From NCBI GenBank assembly GCA_022822085.1, contig JAJECK010000136.1, positions 1 through 64,000 on the forward strand: a stretch of DNA of 64,000 nucleotides, in the 5' to 3' direction. The position numbers and the translations under genes were made by a program. The DNA comes from Candidatus Poribacteria bacterium. Lineage in GTDB: Bacteria; Poribacteria; WGA-4E; WGA-3G. This document shows positions 43,541-50,919 of the stretch, in pieces (within the stretch, counting starts at the first letter, position 1; the number at the start of each line of letters is the position of its first letter). Below the pieces are notes generated by a model that saw only the letters and a program-made list of their open reading frames with translations, was not told where the DNA came from and ran no database searches.

Positions 43541-44749
43541 ATGTCAACATTAGCAATTAATGGCGGAGAACCGATCAGAACAAAATCATTTCCCACTTGG
43601 CCAACGCTTGATCCTGCTGACATAGAAGCGTTTGAAAACATCTATAATAGTCGTCGATGGGGTGTTGGTGGCACAAAAGTTCCTGAATTTGCACAACAAT
43701 TTGCAGAATTCCAAGGGGCAAACTTCGGTGTCTGTGTCAATAGTGGCACAACAGCACTCTATATTGCACTAAAGGCAGCGGGTGTCTGTCCTGGAGACGA
43801 GGTTATCACCACCCCGTATACATTCCAAGCCACAGTGGTCGCTATTCTGATGACGCATGCAGTACCTGTTTTCGTAGATACTGCCCCCGACAGTTTCCTG
43901 ATTGATGTCTCCAAGATAGAAGATGCAATCACAGAAAAAACAAAAGCAATCCTACCAGTCCACATTGCAGGATACCCCTCTGATTTAGACACTCTCGTTG
44001 AAATTTCCAACAAACACAATATCAAAATAATTGAGGACTGCGCGCAAGCACACGGTGGCGAATGGCGCGGTAAAGGTGTCGGTAGCTGGGGACATTTCGG
44101 TTGCTTCAGCTTTCAGTCGTCCAAAAACCTATGTGCAGGTGAAGGAGGCATTATTTTGATGAATGACAGAGAACTCTATGAACGCACATGGGCACTCCAC
44201 AACTGCGGACGCACACCACCGGATGCAGAATTCGACAATATTGAACCTTTCGGGGCAAATTTCAGAATGACAGAATGGCAGGCAGCACTACTCCTCTCAC
44301 GACTCACCCGACTTGAAGAGGAAACGAACCTTAGACACATGAATATGCGATGGTTAGACGGATGGTTTGGTGAAATTCCCGGCATCAAAGTTACGCCAAT
44401 TGACCCGCGGGCGACACGATGCGGTTCTCACGGATACAAAGCACTTTTCAATTCTGAGGAATTTGAGGGTATCTCACGGAAGGTCTTCCTTGATGCGATG
44501 CGTGCAGAAGGCATTCCTATAGGATATTGGTACACAACCCCGATGTACCGTTCTTCGTTTCTAAAATCCAACCTATTTGGTCAAGACCTCGACTATTCCG
44601 ATGTCCATTGCCCAGAAACAGAAAAAATCTGCCAATCAGGGCTCGCCTTAAGCCAAAATGTGTTGATGGGATCAGAAGAGGACATGGAGGACATCATTAA
44701 GGCAGCCATCAAAATCAGACGCAATGTTGGAGAGTTATTGTCTGAATAG
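43541..44749 (+). CDS. DegT/DnrJ/EryC1/StrS family aminotransferase
   Basis: 402 residues, PLP-dependent sugar aminotransferase fold. The pyridoxal phosphate lysine is in FSFQSSKNLCAGEGG, with GTTALYIALKAAG, TTPYTFQATVVAI and IIEDCAQAHGG as cofactor-binding segments. Such enzymes aminate keto-sugars for surface glycans or antibiotics, or act as dehydratases. The start is one base after the DUF402 stop, with AAGGGAG just ahead. No sugar biosynthesis neighbours are present. Confidence 0.9.
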   Translation: MSTLAINGGEPIRTKSFPTWPTLDPADIEAFENIYNSRRWGVGGTKVPEFAQQFAEFQGANFGVCVNSGTTALYIALKAAGVCPGDEVITTPYTFQATVVAILMTHAVPVFVDTAPDSFLIDVSKIEDAITEKTKAILPVHIAGYPSDLDTLVEISNKHNIKIIEDCAQAHGGEWRGKGVGSWGHFGCFSFQSSKNLCAGEGGIILMNDRELYERTWALHNCGRTPPDAEFDNIEPFGANFRMTEWQAALLLSRLTRLEEETNLRHMNMRWLDGWFGEIPGIKVTPIDPRATRCGSHGYKALFNSEEFEGISRKVFLDAMRAEGIPIGYWYTTPMYRSSFLKSNLFGQDLDYSDVHCPETEKICQSGLALSQNVLMGSEEDMEDIIKAAIKIRRNVGELLSE

Positions 44750-44981
44750 GTTTTGAAAAAATTACAATTTTCTGTAACCTGATGTTTAATCTCATATTCC
44801 GTAGTGCATGAATACTGGGTTTATGGCAATTTTGATGCACAAATTTCTATATTTTTGACTTAGATTGAATTAATTCCAGGGTTCAATCAGATCACAAAAA
44901 ATTGAAGAATTCAATATCTACAAGGGTCCATAACTTCTCAATAAATGTCAAAATACGAAAAAAGAACTGTGGAATGTAGGT

Positions 44982-45220
44982 TTAAACAGATTTTGCATAA
45001 GAGAAAGGAGTGAGATCATCCGATAACTCGATGTCATATTGGGACAACCATTCTTTTGGTTTTTCTTCTTGAGAGGCAAAGCGAGAAATACCAGGAATTG
45101 GAATGCGCGTAACACTCCACTATCTTGTTCAATATGACGAAAATGAGATCTAACATTCTCAATGGTTTTTTGTGCTATATTCTCTATTTCAGTTTCCGAT
45201 GTATACATCCCCACAATCAT
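44982..45220 (-). pseudogene. Frameshifted remnant of an unknown gene
   Basis: On the minus strand one frame gives SETEIENIAQKTIENVRSHF and RHIEQDSG, and a second frame carries on with SVTRIPIPGISRFASQEEKP and EWLSQYDIELSDDLTPFSYA to a TAA at 44982-44984. Joined, they read as one protein-like sequence interrupted by a frameshift near 45110. The family is not recognised. The rest of the roughly 610-base region between the aminotransferase and rtcB is AT-rich and shows nothing else. Confidence 0.4.
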
Positions 45221-45363
45221 CTCAGAAATTTCTATCCATTTTTTGATTTAGGGAGAAGCCCCATTCGTATATGACCCATAATTTAATCTCCACTTATCGT
45301 GTTGTTACCTAACAGTGATAAATGTTGTATTTCATACGAAACATGTAGGCGAAACTGAAAATA

Positions 45364-46818
45364 CTACCCCTTCACAACCCCAATCGGACGGAGGCGTGCA
45401 ACGCGGCGTGAAAGACCCGCTTCATCAACGACGCGGACCACCTCATCTACATCCTTATATGCTTCAGGCACCTCCTCCTGCAAAGTCCGTTTGCCTTCGG
45501 CACGCACATAGATACCTCGTTTCTCAAGATCATCCTTGATGGATCTTCCTTTTGTCAATTCAATGGCTTTCCGCCGTGAGAGAACCCTACCCGCACCATG
45601 ACAGGTTGTGCCCCATGTTTCAGCCATTGCCCCCGGATTGCCAACCAATACATAGGAGGCAGTCCCCATATCGCCAGGTATCAACACAGGTTGCCCAACC
45701 TTCTGATATTTTTCAGGAATTTCCGGATGTCCAGCAGGAAAAGCACGGGTTGCCCCTTTGCGATGGACAAACAACTCGCGTTCCTTACCATCAACTTCAT
45801 GTTTTTCAAACTTCCCAATGTTATGTGATACATCATAGACAAGTTCCAATCCGAGCTCGTCTTCAGTTGTATCAAAATACTTCATAAAGGTTTGGCGAAC
45901 AAGGTGCATAATACATTGGCGATTGTTCCATGCATAGTTAGCACTACACGCCATAGCAGTGATGTAATCTTGTCCCTCTGGTGAGTTGATCGGTGCAGAG
46001 GCAAGTTGGCGGTCAGGCAGGTTTATGCCGTATCTTTCTGTGACTTGAACCCAACTTTTGACATGCTCATCACAAATCTGATAACCGAACCCACGCGAAC
46101 CTGTATGAATCATGACACATACGTTGCCTTCGTTCAACCCCATCGCATCTGCTGCTTCCCGATAAAAGATACGGTCAACGACTTGTACTTCAAGGAAGTG
46201 GTTCCCTGAACCGAGCGTCCCGAGTTGATTTTTTCCGCGTTCTAACGCACGTTGACTTGCAGCGTCAGCATTGGCATGTTGAAGAAACCCTGATGCTTCA
46301 GTGAACTGCAGGTCATTAGGATGTCCGTATTCACGCTCTATCGCCCAATTCGCACCTTTTTCCAACATATAACGTTCTTCATTGATAGAAAGTTGTATCT
46401 GTCCTTTTGAACCGACACCACAAGGAACATTGTCAAAGAGTTCGCCAATGAGTCCTTTCGTTTTCCCCTTTAATTGTTTGGCATTAAGGTTTGTTCGGAT
46501 TAACCGCACGCCGCAATTAATATCGTACCCGATACCGCCGGGAGAAACGACACCGTCTGCTTGCGGATCCGTTGCTGCAACACCGCCGATGACAAACCCG
46601 TATCCCCAATGCAAATCTGGCATGGCAAGTGAATGTTTAACTATGCCGGGGAGATGTGCGACATTTGCAACTTGTTGCAATGCTTCATCACTTTTTGCTT
46701 GCTCAAGCAGTTTTTCGTTGGCGTAAATTATTCCATCTACACGCATTCCTTCCATGTAACTTTTGGGAATGCGCCAACGGTAGTCGTCAATTTTTTGTAG
46801 GACTACATTGGATTCCAT
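45364..46818 (-). CDS. rtcB: tRNA-splicing ligase RtcB
   Basis: RtcB joins RNA 2',3'-cyclic phosphate or 3'-phosphate ends to 5'-OH ends using GTP and manganese. 484 residues from the ATG at 46818, which has AAAGGAG ahead; the frame opens 11 codons earlier. Metal and guanylate sites are visible: PDLHWGYGFVIGGVAA, GVVSPGGIGYDINCGVRL (metal-binding Asp and Cys), GSGNHFLEVQ, SHNIGKFE and TCHGAGRVLSRRKA (the His that carries GMP). Repair of cleaved tRNA is the likely role. It overlaps no gene, but directly follows an oxidoreductase gene on the same strand. Confidence 0.96.
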   Translation of the reverse strand: MESNVVLQKIDDYRWRIPKSYMEGMRVDGIIYANEKLLEQAKSDEALQQVANVAHLPGIVKHSLAMPDLHWGYGFVIGGVAATDPQADGVVSPGGIGYDINCGVRLIRTNLNAKQLKGKTKGLIGELFDNVPCGVGSKGQIQLSINEERYMLEKGANWAIEREYGHPNDLQFTEASGFLQHANADAASQRALERGKNQLGTLGSGNHFLEVQVVDRIFYREAADAMGLNEGNVCVMIHTGSRGFGYQICDEHVKSWVQVTERYGINLPDRQLASAPINSPEGQDYITAMACSANYAWNNRQCIMHLVRQTFMKYFDTTEDELGLELVYDVSHNIGKFEKHEVDGKERELFVHRKGATRAFPAGHPEIPEKYQKVGQPVLIPGDMGTASYVLVGNPGAMAETWGTTCHGAGRVLSRRKAIELTKGRSIKDDLEKRGIYVRAEGKRTLQEEVPEAYKDVDEVVRVVDEAGLSRRVARLRPIGVVKG

Positions 46819-46847
46819 CTTTTCAGCTCCTTTAAATACAAATAAAA

Positions 46848-48020
46848 TCAAGTAATTGGGACAAGTTCAGGTAATTCAACCCATTTTCTGGATTTCCAAG
46901 ATTCCATACCTAAATCAGCTAACTGTACACCCTTTGCACCTTCAAGTAGCGTCCATGGGAACGGTTCATCAGCAACAACATGTCGGAGAAACAACTCCCA
47001 CTGTGCTCTAAAGGCATTTTCATAAGTCTCTTGTTCCGGAATCTTGAGCCATCCATCAAAAAACTTGATCGGTTGTTCAATATCAGGGTTCCAGACAGGA
47101 CGCGGTGTTCCAGTGAGTGGTTGAATCCAACAGTCTCTCAATCCAGTAACTGCAGAACCATTTATGCCATCTACATGAATGGTTAATAGATCGTCACGTC
47201 GGACACGGACTGCCCATGATGAATTAAAATGAGCAATTATATCGTTTTCAATTTCAAAAGTAGCATACGCAGCATCTTCCGCAGTACATTGATACATCTC
47301 ATTGGACTCATCCCATCGTTGCGGAAGATGTGTCGTGGCGATACAGGATACTCCCTTGACCGCACCGAAAAGGTTATCTAACACATATCGCCAATGGCTA
47401 AACATATCAAGGATAATTCCACCCCCATCTTCGGAGCGATAGTTCCACGAGGGACGTTGTGTTGGTATTGCATCACCACAAAAAACCCAATATCCAAATT
47501 CCCCACGAACAGCGATGATTCTTCCAAAAAAATCAGCATCAATCAGCCGTTTCAATTTCTGAATTCCCGGTAACCAGAGTTTGTCCTGCACGACACCGTT
47601 TTTTAGTCCTGCTTTTGCAGCCTGTTCATATAATCTATAGGCATCAGCAGTATTGGTAGCCGTTGGTTTTTCACAATAGATGTGCTTTCCTGCTGAAATT
47701 GCAGCTTGCACTGCATCAACTCGCAAGGATGTAACTTGTGCGTCAAAATAGACAGAGTAGTTATCATCAGCGAGGGTAGCATCAAGGTCTGTGCTCCATT
47801 TTTCAACACCTGTGGTTTCAGATAGTTTTTCCAGTTTCGCAGGATTTCTCCCAACGAGAAACGGGTCAGGCATAATCACTTCGCTATCTCCGATTGGAAT
47901 ACCACCATCTTCAGCGATTGCTAAAAGCGAGCGGATGAGATGTTGGTTTGTTCCCATCCTGCCTGTGACTCCGTTCATGATTATCCCAACACGATGTGTT
48001 TTTGGGGTATGATTTGTCAT
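46848..48020 (-). CDS. Gfo/Idh/MocA family oxidoreductase
   Basis: 390 residues. NAD(P)-binding Rossmann half (VGIIMNGVTGRMGTNQHL, then GKHIYCEKPTATN with the family's Lys) and a C-terminal alpha/beta substrate half (GGGIILDMFSHWRYVLDNLF). Enzymes of this type oxidise sugars, cyclitols or related alcohols. AAAGGATTGT precedes the ATG. The gene ends 29 bases before the rtcB start. Substrate unknown. Confidence 0.88.
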   Translation of the reverse strand: MTNHTPKTHRVGIIMNGVTGRMGTNQHLIRSLLAIAEDGGIPIGDSEVIMPDPFLVGRNPAKLEKLSETTGVEKWSTDLDATLADDNYSVYFDAQVTSLRVDAVQAAISAGKHIYCEKPTATNTADAYRLYEQAAKAGLKNGVVQDKLWLPGIQKLKRLIDADFFGRIIAVRGEFGYWVFCGDAIPTQRPSWNYRSEDGGGIILDMFSHWRYVLDNLFGAVKGVSCIATTHLPQRWDESNEMYQCTAEDAAYATFEIENDIIAHFNSSWAVRVRRDDLLTIHVDGINGSAVTGLRDCWIQPLTGTPRPVWNPDIEQPIKFFDGWLKIPEQETYENAFRAQWELFLRHVVADEPFPWTLLEGAKGVQLADLGMESWKSRKWVELPELVPIT

Positions 48021-48039
48021 TTACAATCCTTTCTCCATC

Positions 48040-48954
48040 TCAGTTTTCAAGGTTCAAGAGGACTTGTGTAAACGCATCTATATCTGATGCTTGGGCAGCG
48101 ACTCGGTGTAAATGATCCAGACGTTGCAGATCGTCAATGGTACTGAGAAAAGGTTTTAATTTCTCTGCGACATCGGTCTGAAACCTGACCTCTAACACCG
48201 TGAGGATTGCTTCAACGGCGTGTTCTTTTTTACCTTGTTCAATCCCTTGTTCAATCCCTTGCTGTATGCCGCGTTGTATCACGGTTTCGTAAACAGGTGA
48301 TTCTCTCATAAGTGCCTCCAATTTACCATCCTGAAAAAGTTCAGGTGGATGAATTAAACCCCCAAATACAGAGAGGGCATATAATAACGTACCTCGGGTG
48401 CGGCTGTCTACTGGGGCCGCCTTCGTCGTTTCTATACACCTCTCAACCCATGCTTTTGGTGCGGTCCCTGTAGGAGGTCTCATCAAAGGTGTAAATGGCA
48501 ACAAACCAACAGTACCTGGATCCAAATATGACTCGCCTTCTAACTCGAAGACCCTAATCACATTATACGTAAACCGCAATCCTCCGATGACTTCATCTCC
48601 ATACGTATAATGTCCGGGGTCGTTTTGTCCCGCAGGTGGTCGGAGGTAGAAGACCGTGGAATAGACGTTCATCTCATGCTGGTGGACAAGAAAACTCACA
48701 TACGCCAACATCCGTAACGGCATCGGCTTATCCCGACTCTCCTCGGTTTGTGCCTCTATATGCAGGATTGCATCTTCACCTCTATCAGGCAGCGAGACCC
48801 GAAACGTCAGATCACTGTGATGTAACTTCACCGTGGGTTGCTCGGTGTTCAGAGAGTCTCTCACTCTCACCTGTTCTGTATTCAGAGCCAACGCTGCGAG
48901 TTGGTCGGGCGAGTATTCTCCTAAATGTTTGAATAGTTCATCATAATGTGCCAT
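48040..48954 (-). CDS. Rpn-like PD-(D/E)XK nuclease/transposase-family protein
   Basis: 304 residues from the ATG at 48954. The N-terminal half has MAHYDELFKHLGEYSPDQL, LTFRVSLPDRGEDAILHIEA with QTE next (the D...ExQ variant of the PD-(D/E)XK site), and LRMLAYVSFLVHQHEMNVYS. The C-terminal part has a QGIEQGIEQGKKEHA repeat and a helical tail, as in Rpn/DUF4351 proteins that promote recombination. An upstream extension of 21 codons is open but would run through the predicted promoter. That promoter places the transcript start at or next to this ATG, and no ribosome site is visible. Confidence 0.72.
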   Translation of the reverse strand: MAHYDELFKHLGEYSPDQLAALALNTEQVRVRDSLNTEQPTVKLHHSDLTFRVSLPDRGEDAILHIEAQTEESRDKPMPLRMLAYVSFLVHQHEMNVYSTVFYLRPPAGQNDPGHYTYGDEVIGGLRFTYNVIRVFELEGESYLDPGTVGLLPFTPLMRPPTGTAPKAWVERCIETTKAAPVDSRTRGTLLYALSVFGGLIHPPELFQDGKLEALMRESPVYETVIQRGIQQGIEQGIEQGKKEHAVEAILTVLEVRFQTDVAEKLKPFLSTIDDLQRLDHLHRVAAQASDIDAFTQVLLNLEN

Positions 48955-48961
48955 GATGAGT

Positions 48962-48990
48962 ATTATACACACCATTAAGGAAAATATCAA
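48962..48990 (-). promoter_or_regulatory. Promoter giving a leaderless transcript
   Basis: On the minus strand TTGATA (48985-48990), 17 bases, TATAAT (48962-48967). The predicted start site falls within a base or two of the ATG at 48954 of the Rpn-like gene. Confidence 0.65.
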
Positions 48991-49024
48991 GGAGATGCTT
49001 TGCGAATGCAGAGACATTCAATTG

Positions 49025-49477
49025 TCACAAAGCATTAGGTTTGTCAGTACATTGCGGTGCTGCCTCTTCTGGTAGTGGAGGTACATCTATACCGGCTTTC
49101 GGTAGTGTACCAGCAAGTTCCTGTTTCCAATGGTCAACATCACCTGCCGGACCGTAGCAGTATACCATCTTCATCGGTGTGTCACTGGTATTCGTCAACT
49201 GATGGAAAACCCATGAGGGAATAAAAACGGTTTGTCCTGTAGAGATCGTTTGACGTTCCTCACCGAGACACATTTCACCTTCGCCTTCAACGATAAAGTA
49301 TATCTCTTCCTGTTCGTGGTTGTGCCACGGGACTTGTCCACCGTGTGGCTCTAAAACGACAAACCCCATGCAAAATTCATCTATCTGTATCGGGGATGCA
49401 CCACCGACAAGATTTCTGGTTAGTCTACGGGCAGGATATGTTCTGCCTTCCATTTCATTTACATCTGCGATTAACAT
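49025..49477 (-). CDS. Cupin-domain protein
   Basis: 150 residues with one double-stranded beta-helix. Cupin motif 1 is seen as PWHNHEQEEIYFIVEGEGEM and motif 2 as VFIPSWVFHQLTNT, giving the His, His, Glu and His that bind a metal. The C-terminal 40 residues are Pro-rich. Such small cupins can be isomerases, dioxygenases or sensors. AAAGGAT precedes the ATG. Substrate unknown. Confidence 0.82.
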   Translation of the reverse strand: MLIADVNEMEGRTYPARRLTRNLVGGASPIQIDEFCMGFVVLEPHGGQVPWHNHEQEEIYFIVEGEGEMCLGEERQTISTGQTVFIPSWVFHQLTNTSDTPMKMVYCYGPAGDVDHWKQELAGTLPKAGIDVPPLPEEAAPQCTDKPNAL

Positions 49478-49510
49478 TGTGTTATCCTTTCCAAGTAATT
49501 TTATGATGTT

Positions 49511-50077
49511 CTATTCAAAAAGTTCGGCAACCGAACAAGTAAATCCTTCTACTACATCTTCACCGCTGAGCGTATCATTCTGTGTTAGCAGTGCGATTTC
49601 TGTTTCTGAACGATAGACAGTTACTGTTTTAGATCGGGGTTTGAGCACCCATACCAACTGTGTGCCTGCCTCAAGGTAGATAAACGCCTTTTCTTCAACG
49701 CGATGGGATGAATCTGTAGGTGAAACAACTTCAACCGCAAGGTCCGGCGGAACAGGGGATGCCTTGCTCTGATCAGCAGGAAGCCGATCTGTTGAAATAA
49801 AGGCAACATCTGGTATCAGCACCCGTTCACCAACACGGAATCCTGTCTCCGAGAGAACACGCCCCAGTTGATTTTCACGAGCATACAAGTGTAACAGAGA
49901 ACTTAGGTTCACACTAACGTAGCCGTGTTCTACTGACGTAGGTGCCATGGGAATTAACTCTCCTTTTATGTATTCATACCCCTCTAAATCGCTTTCAAGG
50001 AATTCTTCCAAAGTCATCTTGGGAATATCAGCGGGAAGACTATCTGGTGCGATTTGATGAACTTCTTGCGCATCCAT
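49511..50077 (-). CDS. Uma2 family (DUF820) nuclease-like protein, copy A
   Basis: 188 residues of the Uma2/DUF820 family of PD-(D/E)XK-like proteins. The acidic site is spread over LIPDVAFIS and PDLAVEVVSPTDSS; FEYIKGELIPM-like start (YEYIKGELIPM) and FIYLEAGTQLVWVLKPRSKT are also typical. Function of the family is not settled; members are often in many copies in genomes of this type and of cyanobacteria. AGGAGGAG precedes the ATG. About 75-80 per cent identical by eye to copy B upstream. Confidence 0.82.
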   Translation of the reverse strand: MDAQEVHQIAPDSLPADIPKMTLEEFLESDLEGYEYIKGELIPMAPTSVEHGYVSVNLSSLLHLYARENQLGRVLSETGFRVGERVLIPDVAFISTDRLPADQSKASPVPPDLAVEVVSPTDSSHRVEEKAFIYLEAGTQLVWVLKPRSKTVTVYRSETEIALLTQNDTLSGEDVVEGFTCSVAELFE

Positions 50078-50178
50078 TGTTTCTCCTCCTATGATGTTTA
50101 ATCTCAGGTTTTCTACTGTCTATTGACAATTTTTACCACAATTCCATTCTACTTGATATACAGTTGGACAATTCCTAT

Positions 50179-50745
50179 CTATTCAAAAAGTTCTGCCACT
50201 TGACATGAAAATCCTTCTACTACATCTTCACCACTGAGTGTGTCATTCCGCGTTAGCAGTGTGATGTCTGTTTCTGAACGATAGACAGTCACTGTTTTTG
50301 ATAGAGGTTCAAGTACCCATACCAACTGAGTGCCTGCCTCAAGATATGCAAACACCTTTTCTTGAATTCGGTGTAAAGTGTCTGAAGGAGAAACAACTTC
50401 AACAGCCAGGTCTGGTGGAACTGGTGATGCTTTACTAATGTCATCAGGGAATCGGTCTGTTGTTAAGTAGGCAATATCAGGTATTAGCAAACGTTCCCCA
50501 ACCTTAAATCCTGTGTCCATGAAGATATCTCCCAATTGATTTTCACGGACGTACATTCCTAAAGGTAAAAATAGATTTGTATTTATCTTGCCATGTTGTA
50601 TTGATGTAGGCACAATAGGTAATAATTCTCCTTTTATATATTCATACCCCTCTAAATCGCTCTCAAGGAATTCCTCCAAAGTCATCTTGGGAAGATCAGC
50701 GGAAAGACTATCTGGTGTGATTTGATGGACTTCTTGCGCATCCAT
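50179..50745 (-). CDS. Uma2 family (DUF820) nuclease-like protein, copy B
   Basis: 188 residues from the ATG at 50745. The stretch just before the ATG (AGGAGGAGAAACA) and the first residues (DAQEVHQI) are the same as in copy A, so the duplication included the leader. Site residues LIPDIAYLT and PDLAVEVVSPSDTL are kept, so both copies may be active. An open frame runs 22 codons further upstream, but the ribosome site fixes this start. Confidence 0.82.
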   Translation of the reverse strand: MDAQEVHQITPDSLSADLPKMTLEEFLESDLEGYEYIKGELLPIVPTSIQHGKINTNLFLPLGMYVRENQLGDIFMDTGFKVGERLLIPDIAYLTTDRFPDDISKASPVPPDLAVEVVSPSDTLHRIQEKVFAYLEAGTQLVWVLEPLSKTVTVYRSETDITLLTRNDTLSGEDVVEGFSCQVAELFE

Positions 50746-50919
50746 TGTTTCTCCTCCTATGATGTGTAATTGCGTGTATTTTCTTTCTGTAGATAATTTA
50801 CCACAGTCCACTTGGAGAATTCAATAACCTTTTTCATAATTGGCATTTCAATATAAATATAGGCGTGTGCACACATATGAGGAACACACGCCTACCAAAT
50901 TAGGATATGTAAATATATA

